Assembly (NCBI RefSeq): GCF_013407925.2
Contig: NZ_CP060201.1
Location: 806,001-870,000, forward strand
Direction of reading: 5' to 3'
Origin: Pseudomonas protegens
GTDB taxonomy: Bacteria > Pseudomonadota > Gammaproteobacteria > Pseudomonadales > Pseudomonadaceae
DNA: 64,000 nt
Within the stretch, counting starts at the first letter, position 1. Each line of letters begins with the position of its first letter. The translations under genes and the position numbers were made by a program. The notes beneath the pieces were generated by a model. The model had not been told where the DNA came from, did not search any database, and worked only from the letters and a program-made list of their open reading frames with translations. This document shows positions 1 through 8,252 of this stretch, one piece after another.

Positions 1-254
1 GCTCGCTGGAAGTCGGCGTGCTGTATGGCAACGCCACGGCCTACGCCGCGCGGATACTGGAAGGTTTGTGGGCCCTGCCGATAAAGGTGGCGGGCAACCA
101 GCCTTATGAAATCGACCCCTTGAGCGACATGACCGTGCCGGTGCACGGTGATGCCCGGGGCCTGGAATCGGTGCTGATCGAGGTGCGCAACGATCTGCTG
201 CGCAGCCCCGAAGCCGTGCAGTGCTGGAGCGAACGCCTGGCGCCGCTGCTGTAA
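1..254 (+). CDS. N-formylglutamate amidohydrolase-like protein, C-terminal part
   Basis: The reading frame is open from the window edge (first full codon at position 3) to TAA at 252-254, so only the last 84 residues are present. They resemble the end of the N-formylglutamate amidohydrolase (FGase/HutG-like) family: a LYGN segment, a NQPY motif, then HGDARGL and a closing IEVRNDLL segment, the order seen in that family before its C-terminus. Such enzymes hydrolyse N-formyl or related N-acyl amino acids in the cytoplasm. The permease and succinyltransferase-like genes that follow on the same strand suggest a shared amino-acid catabolic role. The catalytic part is outside the window, so the substrate cannot be judged. 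Confidence 0.7.
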   Translation, partial: SLEVGVLYGNATAYAARILEGLWALPIKVAGNQPYEIDPLSDMTVPVHGDARGLESVLIEVRNDLLRSPEAVQCWSERLAPLL

Positions 255-364
255 CCCGGATAGCAAGAGGATTGAACGCGAACAAGACGATTTGCAGGAC
301 TGCAACGACAACAAGAAAACACGCTGTGGTGTGTCTTTAACCCTGCCAGGTTCAAACACAGGCC

Positions 365-398
365 GGCGCCCGAGGTGTCCATGACGACCCTCGGCGCC
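365..398 (+). promoter_or_regulatory. hairpin in the leader of the APC permease gene
   Basis: GGCGCCCGAGG (365-375) can pair with CCTCGGCGCC (389-398) with one bulged C and a 13-nt loop. It lies about 40 nt upstream of the permease start and has no T-run. It could be an mRNA leader structure or a weak terminator of the preceding gene; the sequence does not decide. The rest of the 255-438 gap shows nothing else clear. Confidence 0.3.
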
Positions 399-438
399 GC
401 CTTCGTCCACTTATATTGGCTACAAGGAGAACCGCTTC

Positions 439-1788
439 ATGGAGATTGAAGAATTCGGCTACAAACAGGAACTCAAGCGCGGGCTGAGCCTGCGCGACCT
501 GGTGGTCTACGGGATGATTTTCATGATCCCCATCGCCCCGTTCGGGGTCTACGGTTACGTCAACCAGGAAGCCCCGGGCATGGTGCCCCTGGCCTACATC
601 ATCGGCATGGTGGCGATGGTCTTCACCGCCCTGAGCTACGGCGCAATGGCCCGCGCCTTCCCCATCGCCGGCTCGGTCTACTCCTATGCCCAGCGCGGCC
701 TCAATCCCCATGTCGGCTTTCTCGCCGGCTGGCTGATGCTGCTGGACTACCTGCTGATTCCGCCGCTGCTCTACGTCTACGCCGCCATGGCCCTCAACCA
801 CCTGTACCCGGAAGTGCCCAAGGTCGGCTTCATCCTGGCGTTCCTGGTCAGCGCCACCTTCGTCAACCTGCGGGGCATCACCTTCACCGCGCGGATGAAC
901 ATCCTGTTCCTGCTGGCGCAGCTGGTGGTGCTGGGGATCTTCCTGTTCTACGCCTGGAACGCCCTGCACGGGGGCGCCGGCAACGGCCAACTGACCCTGG
1001 CGCCGCTGTACAGCCCGGAGAACTTCCACTTCGGCCTGCTGATGCAGGGCGTGTCGATCGCGGTGCTGTCGTTCCTGGGCTTTGACGCCATCTCGACCCT
1101 GGCCGAAGAGGTCAAGGGCGACCCGGGCCGCAGCGTCGGTCGCGCCGCGCTGATCACCCTGGTGGTGATGGGGGCGATCTTCGTGGTGCAGACCTGGATC
1201 GCCACCGACCTGGCCGCCGGCATGGGCTTCAAGTCCGCCGACACCGCCTTCTACGAGATCGCCGAACTGGCCGCCGGCAGCTGGCTGGCGACCCTCACCG
1301 GGGTGGCCACGGCGCTGGCCTGGGGCGTGGCCGTGGCCATCACCTCGCAAGCCGCGGTGTCGCGCCTGCTGTTCGGCATGGCCCGCGACGGCAAGCTGCC
1401 CAAGGTGCTGGCCAAGGTCCACCCGAAACACAACACCCCGCACATCAGCATCTACCTGGTGGCGGTGCTGTCGCTGCTGATCTGCTACCTGTTCATCAAC
1501 TCGGTGGATACCCTGACCTCCCTGGTCAACTTCGGCGCCCTGAGCGGCTTCATGCTGCTGCACATCACCGTGATCAACTTCTACTGGCGCCGGCAGAAGT
1601 CCGGCCAGGTGATCCGCCACCTGATCTGCCCGGTGATCGGCTTCGTGATCGTCAGCGCCATCATGTACAACATGGGCGTGGACGCGCAGAAACTCGGCGC
1701 CATCTGGATCCTCGCCGGGCTGGTCTACCTGTTCCTGCTGAACAAGCTGGGCAGCGGCGCCGCCCTGCCCGATCCGCTCAAGCAATAA
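439..1788 (+). CDS. APC-superfamily amino acid permease
   Basis: A 449-residue polytopic inner-membrane transporter with about 12 hydrophobic segments. The N-terminus has the amphipathic RGLSLRDLVVYGM start of APC (amino acid-polyamine-organocation) permeases, followed by the PIAGSVYSYAQRGL segment that corresponds to the APC substrate and sodium/proton binding region. A SFLGFDAISTLAEEVK motif near residue 215 is also characteristic of the family. The start ATG is preceded by AAGGAG at 432-437 region. It probably imports an amino acid or amine used by the neighbouring FGase-like and succinyltransferase-like enzymes. The precise substrate cannot be read from sequence. Confidence 0.9.
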   Translation: MEIEEFGYKQELKRGLSLRDLVVYGMIFMIPIAPFGVYGYVNQEAPGMVPLAYIIGMVAMVFTALSYGAMARAFPIAGSVYSYAQRGLNPHVGFLAGWLMLLDYLLIPPLLYVYAAMALNHLYPEVPKVGFILAFLVSATFVNLRGITFTARMNILFLLAQLVVLGIFLFYAWNALHGGAGNGQLTLAPLYSPENFHFGLLMQGVSIAVLSFLGFDAISTLAEEVKGDPGRSVGRAALITLVVMGAIFVVQTWIATDLAAGMGFKSADTAFYEIAELAAGSWLATLTGVATALAWGVAVAITSQAAVSRLLFGMARDGKLPKVLAKVHPKHNTPHISIYLVAVLSLLICYLFINSVDTLTSLVNFGALSGFMLLHITVINFYWRRQKSGQVIRHLICPVIGFVIVSAIMYNMGVDAQKLGAIWILAGLVYLFLLNKLGSGAALPDPLKQ

Positions 1789-1957
1789 CCTCCCGCGCGG
1801 CGCCGGATGGCGTCGCGCGCACCCCGCGCGCAGCCGCCAAGAGCCGCCCCGGGGACCGGCCGCCGGATGCCGCGGCCGTGCAACTGCGTGGTCACCGACA
1901 GTGATGTCTGGCCGATGTTCGCCCCGGGCGAACGGCCCTTGATACAGGAGTACCCCC

Positions 1958-2974
1958 ATGCTGGCCTTGCGTCCGGTGGCGTTATCCGATCTGCCTCAAC
2001 TGCTGCGACTGGCCGGCACACGCCTGCTGGGCGTGACTTCGCTGGTGGATGACGAAACCTGCCTGCGGGAAAAGATCCTCGACTCCCTGGCGTCCTTCGC
2101 CAAGGTCGAGGCCCGCCAGGGTCCGGAAAACTATTTTATGGTGCTCGAGGACCAGGACAGCGGCCAACTCCACGGCTGCTCGGACATTCTCGCCACCGCC
2201 GGCTTTGCCACCCCCTTCTACAGCCTGCGCAACCGCCCCTTCATCAGCAGCTCGCGCGAGCTGAACATCGAGCAGGCGGTGCCGACCCTGTCGCTGTGCC
2301 AGGACCTCAGCGAACAGACCCTGCTGCGCAGCTTCCATGTCGATCCGGCATTGGCGGGCACGCCCCAGGCGCAACTGACCTCCCGCGCGCGCCTGCTGTT
2401 CATCGCCGCGCACCCCTGGCGCTTTGCCGACAGTTGCATCAGCGAGATCGTCGGCTACAGCGACGACGCCGGCCAATCGCCCTTCTGGGCGGCGGTGGGC
2501 CAGCACTTCTTCGACCTGCCCTATGTCGAGGCCGAACGCCTGTGCGCCTTGCAGGGCCGCGGCTTTCTCGCCGAACTGATGCCCCAGTACCCGCTGTACA
2601 TCCCGATGCTGCCGCAGCCGGCCCAGGACTGCATCGGACGCATTCACCCGGCGGCCCGGGAAGCCTGCGACATCCTCGTCGACGAGGGCTTTGCGCCGAC
2701 CCAGTACGTTGACCTGTTCGATGCCGGCCCGACCCTGCAGGCACGCCATAACCAGCTACGCTCGATCATTCAGAGCCGGGTCGCGACCAGCTACCTGAGC
2801 CCGCAGAGCGGCCAGGGCCGCCACTGGCTGCTGAGCAATGACCGGCTGCAGGGCTTTCGCGCGATTGTCGTGCCCCTGGATGAGGCCCCGGGGGACGTGA
2901 TCGGCCTGGACCACTCGATGTTCCAGGCCCTGCAATTGACACCGGGCGAGCCGGTGCGGGCGGTGGCGTTATGA
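1958..2974 (+). CDS. aruF: arginine/ornithine N-succinyltransferase-like protein, alpha-type
   Basis: 338 residues of the AstA/AruF family, which transfers succinyl from succinyl-CoA to arginine or ornithine in the first step of the AST pathway. Family signatures are visible: IEQAVPTLSLCQDL near 105, SRARLLFIAAHPWRFAD near 145, a SPFWAAVGQHFF block, LAELMPQYPLYI and the closing VDLFDAGPTL. ACAGGAG precedes the ATG by a normal distance. A homologous beta-type gene follows after 49 nt, matching the AruF-AruG heterodimer arrangement of P. aeruginosa. No aruC, D, B or E genes are adjacent, so this is probably a second, specialised pair rather than the main pathway copy. Several positions differ from canonical AstA, for example QSPFWAAVG against the usual RSPFWDALG, so the acyl acceptor may not be arginine. 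Confidence 0.75.
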   Translation: MLALRPVALSDLPQLLRLAGTRLLGVTSLVDDETCLREKILDSLASFAKVEARQGPENYFMVLEDQDSGQLHGCSDILATAGFATPFYSLRNRPFISSSRELNIEQAVPTLSLCQDLSEQTLLRSFHVDPALAGTPQAQLTSRARLLFIAAHPWRFADSCISEIVGYSDDAGQSPFWAAVGQHFFDLPYVEAERLCALQGRGFLAELMPQYPLYIPMLPQPAQDCIGRIHPAAREACDILVDEGFAPTQYVDLFDAGPTLQARHNQLRSIIQSRVATSYLSPQSGQGRHWLLSNDRLQGFRAIVVPLDEAPGDVIGLDHSMFQALQLTPGEPVRAVAL

Positions 2975-3023
2975 GCCAGCCGCGGTTTTACCGCTGCCCC
3001 GGGCAGCGTCAAGGAGCTGTGCC

Positions 3024-4097
3024 ATGATCGTCCGTCCGATCCGCGTCACCGATCTGCCGGCGCTGCTGAGGCTGCTGCAAGGCAACGGTCGCGAGTTGAA
3101 CAACCTCTCCACCGACCCCGAGCGCCTGGCTCATCGGCTGCGCTGGGCCCAGCGCACCTTCGCCAATCAGGTGGAACGGGCCGACGCCGACTACCTGTTC
3201 GTACTGGAGGACGACGACCAGCAAGTGATCGGCGTCTGCGGCCTGAGCGGCGCCATCGGCCTGCGCGAGCCCTGCTACCACTACCGGGTGGGCATCACCC
3301 GCGGCCGCGCCCCGGAGCTGGGGATCGAAAAACAGATCCCGACCCTGTTCCTGTGCAACGAGATGACCGGGCAATCCCTGCTCTGCTCGCTGTACCTGCG
3401 CCACGACCAGCGCCAGGGCTACGCCGGGCGCCTGCTGTCCACCGCGCGCCTGCTGTTCGTCGCCGAATACCCGAAGCTGTTCGGCGACAAGCTGGTGGCC
3501 GAGCTGCGGGGCCAGCTCGACGGCCAGGGCCGTTCGCCGTTCTGGGACAGCCTGGGGCGCCACTTCTTCAAGATGGACTTCCAGCAGGCCAATCGCCTGT
3601 CCAGCCAGGGCAGCAAGCCGTTCATCGCCGAACTCATGCCACGCCAGCCGCTGTACACCTGCCTGCTCAGCCCCGCCGCCCAGGCCGCCATCGGCCAGGC
3701 CCACCACAGCACCGAGCAGGCGGTGCACATCCTGCGGGACGAAGGCTTCAACCATCAGGGCTGCATCGACATCTTCGACGGCGGGCCGCTGATCGAGGCC
3801 GAGGTGACGAAGATCCGCAGCGTGCGTGAAAGCCAGACCCTGCCCCTGCTGGTGGGCACTCCGGACGCGCAGGCGCCGGTGTGGCTGATTCACAACCGGC
3901 GCCTGGAGAACTGCCGCATCACCGCCGCGCCCGGGCGCCTGGTGTCCGGCTGCCTGCTGGTGGACCGCCTGACCGCCAAACGCCTGCAACTGCAGCCCGG
4001 CGACTCGGTGCGCGCCGTGCCGCTGCTGGCCTGCGAGTCCCCGCCGACACGGCGCTCACAGCGGCACCTGACCCCGGAAACCGCCGCGCTGCCGTAG
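3024..4097 (+). CDS. aruG: arginine/ornithine N-succinyltransferase-like protein, beta-type
   Basis: 357 residues, paralogous to the preceding gene and closer to canonical AstA: it keeps GRSPFWDSLGRHFFKMDF, FIAELMPRQPLY and IDIFDGGPLIEAE. AGGAGC at 3011-3016 gives a good ribosome binding site. The last 25 residues or so (after VRAVPLLA) are an extension beyond the family end and look low-complexity. It presumably forms a heteromer with the preceding subunit. The pair sits downstream of an amino-acid permease and an FGase-like gene, suggesting a small catabolic island. Arginine as substrate is a family-based inference. Confidence 0.77.
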   Translation: MIVRPIRVTDLPALLRLLQGNGRELNNLSTDPERLAHRLRWAQRTFANQVERADADYLFVLEDDDQQVIGVCGLSGAIGLREPCYHYRVGITRGRAPELGIEKQIPTLFLCNEMTGQSLLCSLYLRHDQRQGYAGRLLSTARLLFVAEYPKLFGDKLVAELRGQLDGQGRSPFWDSLGRHFFKMDFQQANRLSSQGSKPFIAELMPRQPLYTCLLSPAAQAAIGQAHHSTEQAVHILRDEGFNHQGCIDIFDGGPLIEAEVTKIRSVRESQTLPLLVGTPDAQAPVWLIHNRRLENCRITAAPGRLVSGCLLVDRLTAKRLQLQPGDSVRAVPLLACESPPTRRSQRHLTPETAALP

Positions 4098-4176
4098 CCA
4101 CCGCCTTGCCCGTTATCAGGCACGACTCGCTGCAGATCCGCCATCGCCCTTGAACCGCAAGCACCCGGCGCCAGGC

Positions 4177-4196
4177 CCGACGTTGACGAACGTCGG
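4177..4196. terminator. possible hairpin after aruG-like gene
   Basis: CCGACGTT and AACGTCGG form a perfect 8-bp stem with a GACG loop, 80 nt after the aruG-like stop and just before the cobalamin riboswitch. There is no U-tract, so it is only a weak terminator candidate and may instead be an outer stem of the riboswitch leader. Confidence 0.3.
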
Positions 4197-4405
4197 TGCG
4201 AGTGTTCAGATGCCGCCCAGTTTCAGGTGCCTCATGCCGCCGTGCATGAGGTGAAACGGGAAACCGGTGCGCCCCTTCAGGGCTAGTCCGGTGCTGCCCC
4301 CGCAACGGTAAGCGAGTGCTGCATTCAACACGCCACTGTACCCAAGGTATGGGAAGGCGAATGCCGCCACACTCGTCAGCCCGGAGACCGGCCTGGAACC
4401 TGTGT
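4197..4405 (+). promoter_or_regulatory. cobalamin (B12) riboswitch
   Basis: The leader carries the core signatures of the cobalamin riboswitch class: GGTGCC at 4226, GGGAAACCGGTG near 4258-4270, the B12-box region GCTGCCCCCGCAACGGTAAG near 4293-4312, and a closing CGGAGACCGGCC near 4382-4393. It lies about 100 nt upstream of a TonB-dependent receptor gene on the same strand, the usual place for this element. Family knowledge says adenosyl- or related cobalamin binding represses expression, so the operon should be induced when B12 is scarce. Exact 5' and 3' limits are estimated. Confidence 0.93.
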
Positions 4406-4508
4406 TTGGCAATCCTGCGGTGGGCGGGCATGGGCCGGTATGGTCGCGTGCCTGTGGCCGATACCTTCTCCTGCGTGCTTCCCGAAGACACTTTCGAGAA
4501 GACCAAGA

Positions 4509-6485
4509 ATGACAACACCTGAGACTTTCCTTGCACGCGACTGGCGTGCACCGCGCCGCAGCATGAGCGGCGCCCTGTTCGGCTGCCTGTTCAGCCCCCT
4601 GCTGCTGGCGGACGACGCGCCGCTGAAACTGGAGCAGCAATGGGTTTCCGCCCCTTCGGTGGAGTCCACCACGGTGGCCGAAATGGCCAGGTACGGCAGC
4701 AAGGTGGAGATCATCGATCGCCAGCAGATCGAGCGTGCCGGCCCCAGCAGCGACATCACCCGGGTCCTGCAGATGTACGTGCCGGGCCTCTACGTCGCAC
4801 CGAAAAACGGCCCCTTCGACTACGGCACCTATTCCCTGCTGGGCGGGCGCAACGACGACACCCTGATCCTGCTGGACGGCGTGCGCCTGAACAACCGCCT
4901 GTACGGCGGCCTGTACCTGGACACCCTGCCGGCCAACGCCATCGAGCGCATCGAGGTGCTCAAGGGCGGCCAGAGCCTGCTGTTCGGCACCCAGGCGGTG
5001 TCCGGGGTGATCAACATCGTCACCCGCAGCCCGCAGACCCGCGACGTCTCCGGCGAGGTCAACCTGGGCCTGGACAGCTTCCGGGGCCAGAGCGGCGATG
5101 CCCGCGCCGAGCAGATCCTCAGCAACGGCCTGGGCGACCTGGGCCTGCTGGCCTATGTCAGCCATAACGTCTCCGACGGTTACCAGCCCTATCGCAACAG
5201 CGCCTACAGCCCCAACACCCGGGACAAGAAACGCGGCTATGCCGTGACCACCTTCGGCGCCAAGGCGATCCAGGGCTTTGCCGACGATTCGCGGCTGGAA
5301 CTGTTCTACCAGTACAGCGACGCCAACCTGGATTTCGCCCGCCCGGTGAACAACCATAAAACCACCAACGACCGCATCCAGCAGATCGCCACCGCGACCT
5401 TCGAGCAGCGCCTGGGCGAGCGCTTCAGCTACTTCGTCAAAGGCCATGTCAACGACTGGGACACCCGCTACACCCGCATCAACACCACCGAGGGCGGGGG
5501 CCTCAAGGTGATCAACCACAACGACTACTGGGGCTTCACCGACTGGGGCCTGCAGGCCGAGGGCAAGGCCGAGCTGGACGGCGGCCATGTGCTGGTGTTC
5601 GGCAGCGACAACCAGTGGTTCAAGGGCCAGGACGATGTGCTCAAGATCGAGGACAACAGCGCCCAGGCCAACGCCCTCTACGCTCAACTGCGCCCGGTAT
5701 TGGCAGCCCTGCCCGACTGGCACCCGAGCATCGGCGTGCGTCACGAGAAGATCAGCGGCGGCGAAAGCGCCACGGTGGGCATGCTCACCTCGCTGTATGA
5801 CCTCTCGCCCCACTGGCAACTGCGCGGCCAGTTCGGCAGCGCCTTCAAGCTGCCCAACGCCGAGCAACTGTTCGCCAACGAGGAGGATGAACGAGGCAAC
5901 CGCCACCTCAAGCCGGAAAAGAGCGTGAATGCCGAGCTGGGCCTGGACTACCAGGGCCACCTGCTGGCCGGCGACTTCAACGCCAGCGGCACGCTGTTCC
6001 AGCGCAAGATCGACGACCTGATCGCCCTCGACGGCATCGACTGGGTCAATGGCCAAGGACGGATCAAGGTACGTGGCCTGGAGATCGACGGGCGCTGGCA
6101 GTTCAGCCCGCAATGGACCCTGCAGGCGGACATGACCCGCAACCTGGTGGAGTCGCGCAACGGCGTGACCCTGAGCAACATCCCCGGCTTCCTCGCCCGC
6201 ACGCGGCTGGGCTACGAGTCCGTGGACCGCCAGTGGGGCGTGGGCGGGGCAATCCGCTACATCGGCCAGATCGACAGCCCGAAGAAGATCGACTACGGCC
6301 ACTATTCGGTGGTCGACGCCGATGCCTATCGCTACCTCGACACGGCCCAGCAGCATCGCCTGAGCCTGCTGGTGGAAAACCTCTTCGACCGCGACTACAG
6401 CACCAGCATCGCCAGCAACAACCCGCGGGTGGACAACCTGGGGCGCCCCTTCACCACCGAGGTGCGCTACACCTACCGCTTCTGA
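4509..6485 (+). CDS. TonB-dependent outer-membrane receptor, BtuB-type (cobalamin uptake)
   Basis: 658 residues from ATG 4509 (GAGAAG upstream); ATG 4563 is an alternative that places the signal sequence at the extreme N-terminus. After the signal peptide comes a plug domain (VEIIDRQQIERAG, then LLGGRNDDTLILLDGVRLN, then the LKGGQSLLFGTQAVSGVINIVTR segment) and a 22-strand type barrel ending in the aromatic TYRF terminus typical of outer-membrane proteins. BtuB-like length and the cobalamin riboswitch immediately upstream argue for corrinoid import across the outer membrane with TonB-ExbBD energy. The next two genes form an operon with it. Cobalamin rather than an intermediate such as cobinamide is inferred from the riboswitch. 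Confidence 0.9.
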   Translation: MTTPETFLARDWRAPRRSMSGALFGCLFSPLLLADDAPLKLEQQWVSAPSVESTTVAEMARYGSKVEIIDRQQIERAGPSSDITRVLQMYVPGLYVAPKNGPFDYGTYSLLGGRNDDTLILLDGVRLNNRLYGGLYLDTLPANAIERIEVLKGGQSLLFGTQAVSGVINIVTRSPQTRDVSGEVNLGLDSFRGQSGDARAEQILSNGLGDLGLLAYVSHNVSDGYQPYRNSAYSPNTRDKKRGYAVTTFGAKAIQGFADDSRLELFYQYSDANLDFARPVNNHKTTNDRIQQIATATFEQRLGERFSYFVKGHVNDWDTRYTRINTTEGGGLKVINHNDYWGFTDWGLQAEGKAELDGGHVLVFGSDNQWFKGQDDVLKIEDNSAQANALYAQLRPVLAALPDWHPSIGVRHEKISGGESATVGMLTSLYDLSPHWQLRGQFGSAFKLPNAEQLFANEEDERGNRHLKPEKSVNAELGLDYQGHLLAGDFNASGTLFQRKIDDLIALDGIDWVNGQGRIKVRGLEIDGRWQFSPQWTLQADMTRNLVESRNGVTLSNIPGFLARTRLGYESVDRQWGVGGAIRYIGQIDSPKKIDYGHYSVVDADAYRYLDTAQQHRLSLLVENLFDRDYSTSIASNNPRVDNLGRPFTTEVRYTYRF

Positions 6486-6496
6486 GGACGACTGCC

Positions 6497-7249
6497 ATGC
6501 ACAAGGATTATCAACGGGTGCTGTTCGTCGGCCCCGGCCTGAACAGCGGCGCCCTGGGCGAGGCGTTTCGCCGCGAGCTTCATCGGCTGCGGGGCAACGA
6601 CGCCAGCACCCGGGTGATCGACACCCTGGACGGCTTCGACAGCCTCTGGGCCGCCCTCGACGAACCCTTGCCCGAGAACGGCGCGGCGCTGCTGGTGGTG
6701 GACCTGGAGCCCAGCTCCGACAGCGCCTACCTGGATTGGCTGCGCGACGAACTGGGGCGCCTGGCCCGCGCCCACCCGCAAGCGCCGCAACCCTGGATCA
6801 CCGCCCAGGCCCTGGGCCGCCGCGGCCTGGACGCAGCCCTGGCCTGCGCCAGCGTCGACCAGCACGAGCGCCACCTGCCCTGCGACAAGGTCAACGCGGT
6901 GGCCTGCGACCCGGACTGGTCGCGGGTGCCACCCCACGCCCGCCAGGTGTTCCTCTGCACCGGCCCGCGCTGCGTGCGGCGCGGCGCCCTGGCGCTGTGG
7001 AAGACCCTGCGCCGCGAGCTGCTGCGCCTGGAGCACATGGAGACACCCGGTGGCGTGCTGCTGACCCGCACCGCCTGCCAGTTCCCCTGCAACCTGGGGC
7101 CGGTGTTGACGGTGCACCCGGATGGCTGCTGGTACCGGGTCGGCGACGACGCCCAGGTGCTGCGCCTGGTGCAGCAACACCTAGTGGCAGGCGCGCCGGT
7201 AGCCGATCTGCTGATTCCCTCGCCTTACGCAGGCGCGACAGATGCCTAG
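6497..7249 (+). CDS. (2Fe-2S) ferredoxin-domain protein (COG3411 / CbiW-like)
   Basis: 250 residues starting 11 nt after the receptor stop. The C-terminal half has the thioredoxin-fold [2Fe-2S] ligand pattern: C154 and C159 in LCTGPRC, then C194 and C198 in ACQFPC. The CTGPRC spelling is typical of the COG3411 ferredoxins found in cobalamin clusters. The N-terminal half (about 1-130) begins with RVLFVGPGLN and may be a degenerate CbiX/chelatase-like domain, but I cannot identify it firmly. It lacks a signal peptide, so it should be cytoplasmic. Its role in handling imported corrinoids, for example as an electron donor for corrin cobalt reduction, is inference from context. Confidence 0.75.
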   Translation: MHKDYQRVLFVGPGLNSGALGEAFRRELHRLRGNDASTRVIDTLDGFDSLWAALDEPLPENGAALLVVDLEPSSDSAYLDWLRDELGRLARAHPQAPQPWITAQALGRRGLDAALACASVDQHERHLPCDKVNAVACDPDWSRVPPHARQVFLCTGPRCVRRGALALWKTLRRELLRLEHMETPGGVLLTRTACQFPCNLGPVLTVHPDGCWYRVGDDAQVLRLVQQHLVAGAPVADLLIPSPYAGATDA

Positions 7250-8165
7250 AACAACCCCCATCGCCCCGCTGCTCGGCCTCCTGCTCGGTCTGGCCGGCAC
7301 GCCAGCCCTGGCCACCACCTATGAAAACTGCGGCCAGCGCTGGGAGATCGCCGCGCCGCCGCAACGCATCGTCGCCCTCAACCAGCACAGCGCCGACCTG
7401 CTGCTGGCCCTGGGCGCCGGGCCGTCGCTGATCGGCGTGGCCTACCTGGACGACGATGCCGGCGCCGACGGGCACTACCACGGCGTACCGGTGATCGCCC
7501 GGCAATACCCGTCGGCGGAGGTGCTCTACAGCCTCAAGCCCGATCTGGTGGTGGGCGGCTTTGCCTCGGCGTTCCCCGAGTCCTTCAGTTCCCGGCAGCG
7601 CCTGAGGGGCATTGGCGTGGCCAGCTACCTGCTGGAGTCGGCCTGCGCCGGGCACAACGAGGACTACTTCGGGCATATCCGTCACGACCTGCTGACCCTG
7701 GGCCGGCTGCTGCGCCAGGACGCCCGGGCGGCGCAACTGATCGCCGGGCAGCAGGCCGACCTCGACGCGGCGGCGGCCCTGTATCAGGGGCGCGACAGGC
7801 CTGCGGTGTTCTACCTCGACAGCGAAGTCAACGGCCTGGCCAGCCAGGGGCGGCGCGGTTTTGTCGGGGTATTGCTGCAGGCCGCCGGCGCGCGCAACAG
7901 CTTCGCTGCCATCGACCGCCCGCGCCTGACGGTCGACAGCGAAACCCTGCTGAGCAACGACCCGGACGTGCTGCTGCTGGCGGACGCCCTGTGGTCACCG
8001 GCCACGCGCAAACGCCAGCTGCTGCAGCGTGACCCGGTGCTGTCGCGGCTGCGGGCGGTGCGCGAGGACCGGCTGATCGACATCCCCTTCAGCCAACTGG
8101 TGCCGGGCATCGCCAGCGGCCGCAGTGCCCTGGAGCTGGCCCGGCGCCTGCACCCCGCCCCGTAG
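7242..8165 (+). CDS. periplasmic corrinoid-binding protein, BtuF-like
   Basis: 307 residues, overlapping the preceding gene by 8 nt, so translation is probably coupled. The first 25 residues are a signal peptide ending near ALATTYE. The mature protein has class III binding-protein features: RIVALNQHSADLLLALGAG, a YPSAEVLYSLKPDLVV segment, a long alpha-helical linker near 160-185 and a second lobe ending DRLIDIPFSQLVPG. This is the fold of BtuF, FhuD and heme-binding proteins. With the riboswitch and receptor upstream it most likely hands a corrinoid to an inner-membrane BtuCD transporter, which is not in this operon and must be elsewhere. A metal or siderophore ligand remains formally possible. 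Confidence 0.82.
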   Translation: MPRTTPIAPLLGLLLGLAGTPALATTYENCGQRWEIAAPPQRIVALNQHSADLLLALGAGPSLIGVAYLDDDAGADGHYHGVPVIARQYPSAEVLYSLKPDLVVGGFASAFPESFSSRQRLRGIGVASYLLESACAGHNEDYFGHIRHDLLTLGRLLRQDARAAQLIAGQQADLDAAAALYQGRDRPAVFYLDSEVNGLASQGRRGFVGVLLQAAGARNSFAAIDRPRLTVDSETLLSNDPDVLLLADALWSPATRKRQLLQRDPVLSRLRAVREDRLIDIPFSQLVPGIASGRSALELARRLHPAP

Positions 8166-8166
8166 G

Positions 8167-8235
8167 CGCCGGCTTGCCGGCGAAGCGAGCACCGCCAACC
8201 CCGCGACGCGCCACCCGACGCATTCGCGGGCAAGC
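8167..8235. repeat. REP-like palindrome between convergent genes
   Basis: GCCGGCTTGCCGGCGAAGC (8168-8186) and the nearby ATTCGCGGGCAAGCCCG (8222-8238) are the two arms of the common Pseudomonas repetitive extragenic palindrome type. It sits between a plus-strand binding-protein gene and a minus-strand cyclase gene, where it could terminate transcription from both sides. Confidence 0.65.
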
Positions 8236-8252
8236 CCGACAAGAGGCAGGTA

